From assembly GCA_021770615.1 (NCBI GenBank), contig JAETQR010000064.1, positions 1-14,129 on the forward strand: a stretch of 14,129 nt of DNA, read 5' to 3'. Source of the stretch: Lachnospiraceae bacterium (GTDB lineage Bacteria; Bacillota_A; Clostridia; Lachnospirales; Lachnospiraceae). This document shows, one piece after another, positions 1 to 6,815 of this stretch. The first letter of the stretch is position 1. Each line of letters opens with the position of its first letter. Both the position numbers and the translations under genes were made by a program. The notes beneath the pieces were generated by a model. It worked only from the letters and a program-made list of their open reading frames with translations. It did no database searches and was not told the origin of the DNA.

Positions 1-717
1 AAAATCGGGAACCGGGTATATACGGACAAGAAGGAAGCCGGGGCAGCGCTGATTGATATGTGCCGGAGCGCAAAACAGCCGAATATGGCGGTCACAATCG
101 GGGAGTATCAGGGGTTTAAGATGAGCGTTTCCTTCGATTCGTTCTTTTCCAAGTTTACGGTGAATTTAAAGGGCAGCATCAGCCATGAGGTGGAAATCGG
201 CACTGATCCGTTGGGGAATTTGCAGAGATTAAGCAACGCCTTAGAGGGCATGACTGGGAGAATGGAAACGGTGGCACAGAAGCTGGAGAACGTGGAGCAT
301 CAGCTTGAAACCGCAAAGGTGGAGGTCACAAAGCCATTCGCACAGGAAGCGGAGCTTGCGGAGAAACTGGAACGCCTGATGGAATTAAATGCCCTGTTGA
401 ACATGGATGAAAAGGGCGGAGACGGAATTGATATGGACGATGAGCCGGAGAATGACGGGGAACAGGAGGAACTGGATACCGGGGAAATGGAATGTGGTGC
501 GGAAGCGGTGGCGGATGCGCCTTTTAAGCCCCAGATAAACCGGGCAGTATCGGAAAAAGTGGCAGAGCATGGGAAAGAGCGTATGCTGGCAGACAGTCCG
601 GGAGGGCGTATTTCCATTAAAGAAAAACTTGCCGAGATGCGCCAGAAAGCATATGGGCAGAAAGCGCCGGAAAAGTCGGATATTTCAAAAGGTAAAGGCA
701 AAGAGGAAAGTTTGTAG
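1..717 (+). CDS. C-terminal part of ICE-type large helicase/methylase protein (5' end outside window)
   Basis: The frame is open from base 1, so the gene begins upstream and only its last 238 residues are seen. The segment with IGTDPLGNLQRLSNALEG, a coiled-coil stretch, then KPFAQEAELAEKLERLMELN and ALLNMDEK matches what I know as the C-terminus of the giant SNF2/DEAD-box helicase-methylase proteins of Tn1549-like integrative conjugative elements. Those proteins are thought to process element DNA during transfer. The helicase and methylase motifs themselves lie upstream and are not visible. The last ~100 residues are acidic and then basic, low in conservation, and end KGKGKEESL. Codon use is GC-richer than in the operon that follows. 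Identification rests on remembered family similarity; role in conjugation is inferred. Confidence 0.72.
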   Translation, partial: KIGNRVYTDKKEAGAALIDMCRSAKQPNMAVTIGEYQGFKMSVSFDSFFSKFTVNLKGSISHEVEIGTDPLGNLQRLSNALEGMTGRMETVAQKLENVEHQLETAKVEVTKPFAQEAELAEKLERLMELNALLNMDEKGGDGIDMDDEPENDGEQEELDTGEMECGAEAVADAPFKPQINRAVSEKVAEHGKERMLADSPGGRISIKEKLAEMRQKAYGQKAPEKSDISKGKGKEESL

Positions 718-726
718 GCAATAATG

Positions 727-753
727 AAGGGCAGTCAAAAGTTGGCTGCCCTT
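727..753 (+). terminator. Hairpin after the helicase gene (possible terminator)
   Basis: AAGGGCAG at 727-734 pairs with CTGCCCTT at 746-753. The stem can continue inward through a T-G pair and CAA/TTG to a 3-nt loop. It lies ten bases after the helicase stop codon. There is no T run after it, so termination is plausible but not certain. Confidence 0.45.
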
Positions 754-790
754 AAATGAACACAATATCGGTAATATGTGGAAAATATGA

Positions 791-819
791 TTTATTTATA
801 TTTGTGGATTTGGTATAAT
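791..819 (+). promoter_or_regulatory. Extended -10 promoter for the ABC-3C operon
   Basis: A perfect -10 box TATAAT lies at 814-819 with TG at 811-812, giving an extended -10 (TGGTATAAT). Seventeen bases upstream is a weak -35, TTTATT at 791-796. It sits about 45 bases before the first ATG of the operon and is the only good sigma-A-type site in the gap 718-861. It suggests the cargo has its own transcription. Confidence 0.55.
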
Positions 820-861
820 AAAGCATATGTTATGGATGGAAGTTAAGAAAGAAGGGGTAAC

Positions 862-2427
862 ATGTGCATAAATTTTGCATTAGAAAAAGAAAATTGGGAT
901 GCAACTAATAGCTGGAGTGGTTATAATTATCAAGGTAAAATAGCCTTGTTTGTAGTATTGCAAAAAATTAATGATTTGATTAGCAAAAACAAAATTGATG
1001 AAATAGAAAAATATTGTGTTGAGTTGGAGTGGTTAGAGGATTTTTCGATATTATATAAAAGCGATGAAGGTGTACAATATATAACTATTCATCAAGTAAA
1101 AGCAAAGGACAAACAAAATATAAGTGATTATGAGGATGCTTTATCAAAACTTTATTATAAAGTTGCTAAATGGAGAACTATTGAGAGGGCATATTTACAT
1201 GTATGTAAGCCAACAGATTATAAAAATGCAGAATGGAATGATAGAGTTAAAGAATTAATAATAAATTGCAATCACATAAAGGGGATACAAAATAGTCTTG
1301 AAAGTTATAAAGGTAGCTTATATAAAAAAGAAGAGATTGAAAAGATATATAAGCCGGGAAGAAAGTCAGATATAAATAAGCTGATAAAAGAATATAATGA
1401 AAAGTATTTTCATAATAGGAAAATCACTGTAAATAATGTGGATGAAATTTTGGACAAGATTCTTATTGATTTACAGGATGAAATAGAGTTGTGTGAAAAA
1501 GAAATAAAGGATGAAGATGTTAAAAAAATTGAAATGTTTACATATCCGAATCATAATTTATATTGTGGGTTGAAAGAAATTGATAGTTTAGTAAAAGAAC
1601 AAATTGTTGAATATTGGAGGAATATAGGAATAGAAACTTGGAAATGTGTAGATCAGAGTTTCTGTAACATGATTTTTTTGTGTTTACAAGGTTTGATAGA
1701 CAAACATATTACTCAAAGGCATGTTCATTATAATAAAACGGATAAGCGAAGTATAGAATTTAGTTGCATTAAAGAAGTGCTGGATAGTGATGATTCTATA
1801 ACAAGATGTGAGGAATATTATTTGTATAGGATTAAAGAAAAACTATTAATTTTATGCGAAGAATACCATAATTTTTGTGTTGATGAATGGGATACCGAGG
1901 AAGAAAGAGAAGTTTACTGTAAAAAATGTGAAGTACATGCTTTCTATGAAAAAGTATCCCAAATGTCAGAAGATAAAATTCGAGATCTAATACATGCTAT
2001 CAATCCAAATATTCTAAAGAAAATAGATGATATGAATTGGGGAGATTATTGCAATGAAGATCGATATAGAAATCCGTTTTTTAAAGGATTAAGGGAGATA
2101 GATACTCTTTATGAAAAAGATAAGGATTATATTTCATATATTGATAAAGATAAAAAAATGAACCTATTAACTACTGTTGGAAATAATGAGGGAAGTAAAA
2201 AGGCATTGATGCGAGCGTGTGGAGCTATTGTGACAAATCCGGATTTGTATGAGATATTAATGGATTATGATTGCTTGATAAGCAAAGATTTAGAAGTAAA
2301 TTCAATATACGAAGGGGCTGGGGATTATCTAAAGGACTTTAAAATTGAAGATAATCATATATACCATTGTAAAAATCTTAAAATGACATCTTTAGAGAAC
2401 GCAATAGCAAATTTGATGGAGGAATAG
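862..2427 (+). CDS. ABC-three-component system protein with DUF4297/Cap4-like nuclease N-terminus
   Basis: This 521-residue protein starts at an ATG preceded by AAGGGG and heads the operon. Residues about 18-33 (SGYNYQGKIALFVVLQ) and the pattern ELEWLEDF (54-61) followed by HQVKAK (77-82) match the G-x-x-x-Q, E/D and Q-x-K layout of DUF4297/Cap4-type restriction-endonuclease-fold domains that cleave DNA. The middle (about 100-380) is helical, charged and rich in Lys/Glu. The C-terminus, ending around IYHCKNLKMTSLENAIANLM, resembles the C-terminal domain of the variable component of ABC-3C systems, which is predicted to link the effector to the ATPase complex. No signal peptide or membrane segment is visible, so it should be cytoplasmic. 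Codons are very AT-rich, unlike the upstream ICE gene. The nuclease call is from motif pattern, with moderate certainty; the system call is helped by the neighbours. Confidence 0.75.
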   Translation: MCINFALEKENWDATNSWSGYNYQGKIALFVVLQKINDLISKNKIDEIEKYCVELEWLEDFSILYKSDEGVQYITIHQVKAKDKQNISDYEDALSKLYYKVAKWRTIERAYLHVCKPTDYKNAEWNDRVKELIINCNHIKGIQNSLESYKGSLYKKEEIEKIYKPGRKSDINKLIKEYNEKYFHNRKITVNNVDEILDKILIDLQDEIELCEKEIKDEDVKKIEMFTYPNHNLYCGLKEIDSLVKEQIVEYWRNIGIETWKCVDQSFCNMIFLCLQGLIDKHITQRHVHYNKTDKRSIEFSCIKEVLDSDDSITRCEEYYLYRIKEKLLILCEEYHNFCVDEWDTEEEREVYCKKCEVHAFYEKVSQMSEDKIRDLIHAINPNILKKIDDMNWGDYCNEDRYRNPFFKGLREIDTLYEKDKDYISYIDKDKKMNLLTTVGNNEGSKKALMRACGAIVTNPDLYEILMDYDCLISKDLEVNSIYEGAGDYLKDFKIEDNHIYHCKNLKMTSLENAIANLMEE

Positions 2428-2431
2428 TGGA

Positions 2432-2779
2432 ATGATAAATATCATTAAAAGTGTACTGTTTGATTGTGGATATGAGGATGTTGTTCAAACAGAAATAGAA
2501 TTTGAAAAATTAGAATATAAAATAGATATATTCAAAAATGAAGATGTTGGAAGTCAGGTTTTTATTGTTTTACAGACTTTAGAATCCCAATTAGTTTCTT
2601 TGTCTAGTATTAAAGATTTCATAATTGAAATCGCTAATTTTTTTAGAGAAAGTGATATATATTTACCGGATATGGATAAAAACACATCGTTGGTTTTTTG
2701 TGTTAAAAATGACATTAATTCAGAAAAATTAGATGCATTAAAAGTAAAGATAGAAGATGATCCATTTTATTTTAAATAA
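2432..2779 (+). CDS. ABC-3C middle component, N-terminal piece cut short by in-frame TAA
   Basis: The ATG lies five bases after the upstream stop, with GGAGG at 2418-2422, so translation is probably coupled. The 115 residues begin MINIIKSVLFDCGYEDV and end DDPFYFK before TAA at 2777-2779. A small acidic protein between the nuclease-type component and the ABC ATPase is the place of the middle component of ABC-3C systems. The frame stays open past the TAA for 132 more codons in the same phase, and the next codons read on naturally (YVFSYSEAEADELKKLC). I therefore take this as the front half of a 247-residue protein split by a nonsense codon, most simply from AAA, GAA or CAA to TAA. It may be inactive, or be made in full only by stop read-through. 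Confidence 0.68.
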   Translation: MINIIKSVLFDCGYEDVVQTEIEFEKLEYKIDIFKNEDVGSQVFIVLQTLESQLVSLSSIKDFIIEIANFFRESDIYLPDMDKNTSLVFCVKNDINSEKLDALKVKIEDDPFYFK

Positions 2780-3178
2780 TATGTATTTTCCTATAGTGAA
2801 GCAGAAGCGGATGAATTAAAAAAGTTATGTAAACAGCACAGACAAACTCCTAATGAACTTGTTCAAACATATATTCTGGATACAAATAATTTTAGCAGAT
2901 TTAAAAAGAATGCAAGTAACGAAAAGGTATATAGATTGGTTTCGGAATTACTTATTAAAATTCCAGTTATTCCAATAAAGTTTAAAACACAGGGACAAAT
3001 AAAAAGTGTACCTGATTTTTTGCAAGAGATACAGAAATGCAATGATGATGAAGTAGGAAAGCTAGATCGTATTATTCAAACATTGTGTGATTCTGAAAGG
3101 AATTTAGAACAGCCTGAGCTTATTGATAAAATATTGGAAGATTGGGGTTTTGTTAGTTTGGAGGATGAAAATGAATAA
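2780..3178 (+). pseudogene. ABC-3C middle component, C-terminal piece downstream of the nonsense codon
   Basis: This stretch is in the same frame as the preceding piece and open from the codon after TAA to the stop at 3176-3178. It contains no ATG or GTG in frame; the first alternative start is TTG at 2936 with only a weak AAGG upstream. The sequence reads like ordinary protein (TPNELVQTYILDT, PDFLQEIQKCNDDEVGKLDR, LIDKILEDWGFVSLEDENE) and has not decayed: there are no further stops or frameshifts in 399 bases. Its end overlaps the ATPase ATG by 8 bases and carries that gene's GGAGG at 3160-3164, which argues the full gene originally coupled translation to the ATPase. A recent mutation is the simplest reading. 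A sequencing error in this copy cannot be excluded. Confidence 0.65.
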
Positions 3179-5516
3179 CACAATAGCTATTAGTAGAATT
3201 TTTTTAGATAATTATAAACTGTTTGAAAACTTTACCTTAGAATTTAACAAGGGATTAAATATATTTGATGGACCTAATGGATATGGAAAAACGAGTCTTT
3301 TCGATGCAATTGAATTTTTAATTACAGGTGATATTAAGCGAGTGACAACATGTGAGGTTTTAGATGGAAAATACAAGTATCAAAAGGTGTTCTTTGCTAA
3401 GGATTATAAAAAAGATGTAATTATAAAAGCCGAGTTTATAAAAAATAGTGAGACATTTGTATTGGTAAAAAAAATAGAAGGGCATGAGGAAGCGAATAGT
3501 TCTACTGAAAACAATCCTAAAAAAATAAAAGAGGTTACGAAAACGTATTTAATCACAGATTTTGAAGATGTGGAGTATACGGATGATAATTTGATTGATT
3601 TAAAAGAATTAGAAGAAATGCAAAAAAAATTCTTAGGGGATACATCTCAGACGTTATATACTTTGCTATATTATATTCAGCAGGAAGATAGGCTTGATTA
3701 TTTTAAAAATAATGAATCTGGTCGAATGGGCAGTATTAATTCATTATTTCAAATTGAGGATGAAAAACAAAAGCTTGTAAATATAAGACAGGCAAGAAAA
3801 AGGGTAGGAGAATTAACTGATTATTTGGAAAAACAGATAAAAGAAATAAAAAGTAGTTTATGTGATGATTTGGAAAATATTCCTGGCGCACAAGCAAAAT
3901 ATAAAAAACTGTTAAAAAGGGATATTGTATGGGATGTTGAGAATCCGGTTATTTCTACAAAAGAATCATTGGATCAGATATTACATATATTAGACGGAAT
4001 TAGAGAAATTGTCTTAAACAGAGAAAATTTAAAAAATGATTTCAGAAATATTAAATATAATAACTTTTTGAATGATGAAATGTTAAAAACACGATTAAAG
4101 GCATATATCATTGTTGAGAAGATACAGGCTGATATAGAAAAATATATAGAAAAAAAGCAAAAGCTATTGTTTTTAAAAGATGAAGCGAGGAAAGTAAAGA
4201 AATTAGATTTTATAAATATAGAATATCGACAACTAGGAGGGTATGTAAATAAACCAGAGGTTTGTGAAAAATTAGTTCAAAAGGTTTTAGAGTATCGGCA
4301 GATTGAAAAGAATATTCACGAAACACAACAATCAATGAACGAATTAATTAGAATACGTGAACAGTTGATTAAAATTTCTGATGATGAAACGATTTTAGGG
4401 GAGGGGAAATGCCCTTATTGTGGTTATGATTGGAAAGAAAAGGAACAACTATCAAAGAATATTGAAAAAACAACCAAAGACGTGAATTCTCTGCTTGGAA
4501 CAGCAGGAAAACAAATGAAGGATACTATTGATGAAATTCGTGAAATATTTATGAAAAACGTTTGGAGTAATGCAGAGTTACTGATTTCCGAGTTGGAGAA
4601 AGATGTTTTGCTTAGCTCTTTTATGGAATTTGAAGAAAGTGATATTATTGAAAAACATAAATACATAGAACAATTTTTAAAGAATAATGCTTTTGAAATT
4701 AATATGTCGAAAGAAAATTCTGTAGATAGTATTGAAAAGGATATTCAACAAATTCAAGATACTATAAAAGAAACGATATGTATTCTTCTAGAAGAATATT
4801 ATCAGAAGAAGACTCAATATCAATTCGACACTGTTTTAACAGATTATTTCTTCTCAATAGGAGATATTGCAGAACTAAAGGAAACTGATATATCAGAAAA
4901 AGCGATATTTCTAAAATACAAATTTGCTTTACAAGAGAGGGAAAAGACAAAGCAAGTTGAACGGTTAAAACGTCAAAAGGAATGTCTTGAAAAAGAAGTT
5001 AGTAAAAAACTTAATCAATATATGAAAGATTGGAAGGCTAGTATTGATAAGTATCAAGGAAATATAATTTCGCAGATTGAAATTCCTTTTTACATTTACA
5101 GTGCTAGAATTTTACAATCTTATCAAGGAGGTCAAGGTATCCTCATTCGAGATAAAGATGGAAAAGAGGAATTGAATTCTATTAGATTTACGACTCCTAA
5201 TGAGGAACATGATGTATTATATACTATGAGTTCTGGACAATTATCAGGTATTTTGTTAGCATTTTCGCTGGCATTACACAAAATTTTCGTAAATGAAGGA
5301 TTGAACATAATGCTTATTGATGATCCGGTTCAATGCATGGATGATTTAAATATAGTTTCGTTTGTTGAGTTGATGAGAACAGAGTTCCCGGATATACAAT
5401 TACTAATCTCTACACATGAAAATAGTTTTGCAGGATATATTTTATATAAATATAAGAAATATAGCTTGCCAGCTAAAAGATGTAATTTAAAAGAAATTAG
5501 TATGAGTCAAAATTAA
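3171..5516 (+). CDS. Rad50/SMC-like ABC ATPase of ABC-three-component system
   Basis: From ATG 3171 the protein has 781 residues. I chose this ATG because GGAGG at 3160-3164 is six bases upstream; the in-frame ATG at 3165 touches the GGAGG and the more distant starts lack one. Visible motifs, in order: Walker A GPNGYGKTS (34-42), a Q-loop region YIQQEDRL, a long coiled-coil arm, a zinc-hook-like CPYC (Cys414, Cys417), a second coiled-coil arm, the ABC signature SSGQLSG (687-693), Walker B IMLIDDP (713-719), and the H-loop ISTHE with His749. This is the Rad50/RecF/SMC-type architecture used by ABC-3C and other anti-phage ATPases that bind DNA ends or structures and license an effector. All ATPase motifs are intact, unlike the upstream middle component. 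It overlaps that gene by 8 bases. Codon use is AT-rich. Confidence 0.9.
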   Translation: MNNTIAISRIFLDNYKLFENFTLEFNKGLNIFDGPNGYGKTSLFDAIEFLITGDIKRVTTCEVLDGKYKYQKVFFAKDYKKDVIIKAEFIKNSETFVLVKKIEGHEEANSSTENNPKKIKEVTKTYLITDFEDVEYTDDNLIDLKELEEMQKKFLGDTSQTLYTLLYYIQQEDRLDYFKNNESGRMGSINSLFQIEDEKQKLVNIRQARKRVGELTDYLEKQIKEIKSSLCDDLENIPGAQAKYKKLLKRDIVWDVENPVISTKESLDQILHILDGIREIVLNRENLKNDFRNIKYNNFLNDEMLKTRLKAYIIVEKIQADIEKYIEKKQKLLFLKDEARKVKKLDFINIEYRQLGGYVNKPEVCEKLVQKVLEYRQIEKNIHETQQSMNELIRIREQLIKISDDETILGEGKCPYCGYDWKEKEQLSKNIEKTTKDVNSLLGTAGKQMKDTIDEIREIFMKNVWSNAELLISELEKDVLLSSFMEFEESDIIEKHKYIEQFLKNNAFEINMSKENSVDSIEKDIQQIQDTIKETICILLEEYYQKKTQYQFDTVLTDYFFSIGDIAELKETDISEKAIFLKYKFALQEREKTKQVERLKRQKECLEKEVSKKLNQYMKDWKASIDKYQGNIISQIEIPFYIYSARILQSYQGGQGILIRDKDGKEELNSIRFTTPNEEHDVLYTMSSGQLSGILLAFSLALHKIFVNEGLNIMLIDDPVQCMDDLNIVSFVELMRTEFPDIQLLISTHENSFAGYILYKYKKYSLPAKRCNLKEISMSQN

Positions 5517-5645
5517 GTATTATATTTAATGTTTATTTACAGCGATAAAAGCAGGAAGGAGATAGGATTAAATTGCAGAAATCAAAACGAATAAGGGCAG
5601 TAATATTCACTCAAATGTAAGGGTAAATAAAGACAGTATGCTGAG

Positions 5646-5670
5646 AGCAGCCAGAAATGGCTGCTTTTAT
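5646..5670 (+). terminator. Intrinsic terminator downstream of the ABC-3C operon
   Basis: AGCAGCCA (5646-5653) and TGGCTGCT (5658-5665) form an 8-bp stem with a GAAA loop, followed directly by TTTAT. It is the first strong terminator after the ATPase stop, 130 bases downstream. Confidence 0.8.
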
Positions 5671-5819
5671 CATGCTAAAAATTAAACGGAGGTATTAGTG
5701 TAACTTAACAGAATAAATGACAAAAAGGTATTTATGAGTGGGAACATCCGTGAGGGGGTGGGAAATGCCGGGAAACCCCGTGAAATATAGGGTTGTGGCG
5801 AATTTGAGAGGGAGAAAAT

Positions 5820-5870
5820 AAAGCATCTTTGACAGCGATTTTGTGAATAGGCTGTTAAGATGCTTTTTTA
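5820..5870 (+). terminator. Intrinsic terminator with long stem and T run
   Basis: AAAGCATCTT (5820-5829) pairs with AAGATGCTTT (5857-5866). An inner ACAGC/GCTGT pair extends the stem, and the run of Ts continues to 5869. The hairpin starts on the stop codon of a very short open frame (5765-5821). It probably ends ICE-side transcription before the phage. Confidence 0.82.
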
Positions 5871-6003
5871 TATGTGTTTAAGGAAGGAGAACGGAGGAGA
5901 GTGCAAGGAAGCATTGATTTTATAGGGTTTCTGCGACTTTCCCCCGTTCTTTAAGGTTGTAATGATATTATACATTAGATTTTTGTGCTTGAAAATAGTG
6001 AAA

Positions 6004-6122
6004 GCGTTATAACGGGGCGTTATTGCGTTACTGATTTAGAATTAGAAACATGGGTAAGTACCGCAAAAGCTCCCATAAATAAAAGGTTTTTTGAAAGTAA
6101 CGCTTGAAAAAATAGGCGTTAC
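6004..6122. repeat. Cluster of five GCGTTAY motifs near the presumed phage left end
   Basis: GCGTTAT occurs at 6004-6010 and 6017-6023, and GCGTTAC at 6025-6031 and 6116-6122. The inverse GTAACGC is at 6097-6103. The first copy sits in a palindrome CGTTATAACG (6005-6014). Two copies are preceded by a related CTTGAAAA...TAG string (5988-5998 and 6103-6115). Spaced copies in both orientations near the end of a Mu-like element fit transposase-binding sites; this is inference. Confidence 0.5.
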
Positions 6123-6168
6123 TTGTCAGCAGCAGTATCCGGCATGTGGGAGCCGGATTGGATAAAAT

Positions 6169-6272
6169 CAATTCTACAAAATGGAGCTTTGGAATTGCAT
6201 GTGTAGAATTGCCCTATTTTATAAGCTTTTAGCCCACTTTGGGGAAATGTTTCCCTGAAAAACAATTCTACA
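6169..6272. repeat. Three exact copies of a 10-bp repeat CAATTCTACA
   Basis: CAATTCTACA is at 6169-6178 and 6263-6272, and its exact inverse TGTAGAATTG at 6202-6211. The first two can pair as a 10-bp stem with a 23-base loop. They lie between the end of the repressor gene and the presumed phage left end, so they are candidate binding sites for the transposase or the repressor. Confidence 0.6.
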
Positions 6273-6278
6273 GTTTTT

Positions 6279-6294
6279 GGGTGACAAGTAACCC
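6279..6294. promoter_or_regulatory. Palindromic site GGGTGACAAGTAACCC
   Basis: This 16-base near-palindrome differs by one arm base (and by the AA/TT centre) from the perfect one at 6816-6831 on the other side of the repressor gene. Runs of T before it and A after it extend the symmetry, the reverse of an intrinsic terminator. A weaker relative is at 6116-6130. A protein-binding site is the likeliest reading. Confidence 0.5.
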
Positions 6295-6310
6295 AAAAAA
6301 AGCAAAAAAA

Positions 6311-6718
6311 TTATCCCACCATGTTACCTTTTTCTGTATCTGTCAATCCGGATGATTTTGCACTTGTCTCTCTTGCCTTTTGGGTCTTCCGTAGCTTCAG
6401 TTCCAATAGTCCTAAGAGCTCCTCTTGGTCATCTTCAGACAGTTCCCGGAAACCATCTAAAAGCTTTTTTTCGTTTCCGAAGATTTCTATATTCTTCGTT
6501 TCCGAAGATATTCCGGTCATAAGATATTCCATGCTACAATTCAAAGCTTGTGAAATTGAGAAAAATGCAATAGCAGATGGGACTCTGCTTCCGTTCTCAA
6601 TCTGACTAAGTGCTCCGGATGTAATGCCACATTCACGGTGCATATCTGTTTGAGTAAGCCTTAATTCTTTTCTTCTCTCTCTGATTCTATTTCCAATACT
6701 ATCCATACTAATATCCAT
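6311..6718 (-). CDS. XRE-family (Cro/C1-type) repressor of the Mu-like phage
   Basis: This 135-residue protein is read leftward from ATG at 6718, with GAGGT four bases upstream. Residues about 7-66 form a classic XRE helix-turn-helix domain (IGNRIRERRKELRLTQTDMH, then GITSGALSQIENGSRVPSA). The C-terminal half is acidic and then basic and has no protease or dimerisation domain that I recognise, so it is shorter than a LexA/CI-type repressor. It stands where Mu places its c repressor: at the left end, divergent from the transposition operon and next to inverted-repeat operators. It should hold the prophage silent. Two operator-like CGTTTCCGAAGA strings lie inside the gene at 6472-6483 and 6496-6507. 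Confidence 0.85.
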   Translation of the reverse strand: MDISMDSIGNRIRERRKELRLTQTDMHRECGITSGALSQIENGSRVPSAIAFFSISQALNCSMEYLMTGISSETKNIEIFGNEKKLLDGFRELSEDDQEELLGLLELKLRKTQKARETSAKSSGLTDTEKGNMVG

Positions 6719-6754
6719 GATACCTCACTTTCTGCGTAATCGAATAAAAATCAC

Positions 6755-6792
6755 CGTATCCGAAGAAAAAGGCTTGACAATCTTCGGATACG
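6755..6792. promoter_or_regulatory. Operator: 12-bp perfect inverted repeat around the early promoter -35
   Basis: CGTATCCGAAGA at 6755-6766 is the exact inverse of TCTTCGGATACG at 6781-6792, with 14 bases between. The early promoter's -35 (6774-6779) lies in the gap, and the right arm fills most of the -35/-10 spacer. Bound protein would block RNA polymerase. The adjacent XRE repressor is the natural candidate ligand. Confidence 0.75.
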
Positions 6793-6802
6793 AAGATATA
6801 CT
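6774..6802 (+). promoter_or_regulatory. Strong sigma-A-type promoter for the phage early operon
   Basis: A perfect -35 TTGACA (6774-6779) and -10 TATACT (6797-6802) are separated by exactly 17 bases. It points right into the transposition operon, is overlapped by the 12-bp inverted repeat, and is followed by the palindrome at 6816-6831 close to the expected transcription start. Confidence 0.85.
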
Positions 6803-6815
6803 TATACTTGCAAGG

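Larger units (their letters stand above)
1..5870. mobile_element. Right-hand part of a Tn1549-like conjugative element plus AT-rich cargo (extent uncertain)
   Basis: The helicase tail at 1-717 is an ICE gene. The AT-rich defence-type operon and the two terminators that follow are best read as cargo beside it. No integrase, relaxase or att site is visible, so membership of the 862-5870 stretch in the ICE is inferred. The right limit given is simply the last terminator before the phage-like sequence. Confidence 0.4.
5517..6310. other. 794-base noncoding junction between the cargo operon and the phage repressor
   Basis: There is no gene of convincing length. The left half holds two intrinsic terminators (5646-5670, 5820-5870) and a few very short open frames: a 36-codon frame from ATT 5572 to TAA 5681-5683, which would need a non-standard start although AAGGAG lies ten bases upstream, and an 18-27 codon frame ending at 5821 (starts GTG 5738 or ATG 5765) just before the second terminator. 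I do not recognise any of these. The right half, from about 5984, holds two families of short repeats that fit the end of a Mu-like element. The junction of the two elements should lie between about 5871 and 6003. Confidence 0.6.

Noticed and set aside
2781..2819. ATG at 2781 as a restart for the middle component after the TAA
   Set aside because: It is in a different frame and stops after twelve codons, so it cannot restore the downstream half.
3123..3170. Longer N-terminus for the ABC ATPase from 3123 or 3165
   Set aside because: The added residues overlap the middle-component frame and lack a usable ribosome site. GGAGG at 3160-3164 is correctly spaced only for ATG 3171.
727..5601. Direct repeat AAGGGCAGT at 727-735 and 5593-5601 as target duplication of the AT-rich cargo
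   Set aside because: The left copy is part of a hairpin stem and the right copy lacks any end structure. Nine bases at this distance can arise by chance.
6169..6211. CAATTCTACA/TGTAGAATTG hairpin as a transcription terminator
   Set aside because: The stem is AT-rich with a 23-base loop and no T run directly after it on either strand. A third copy at 6263 suggests a binding site instead.
6321..6605. Rightward 94-codon frame over the repressor gene
   Set aside because: It is antisense to a clear XRE repressor, Ser/Phe-rich in the manner of a shadow frame, and has no ribosome site.
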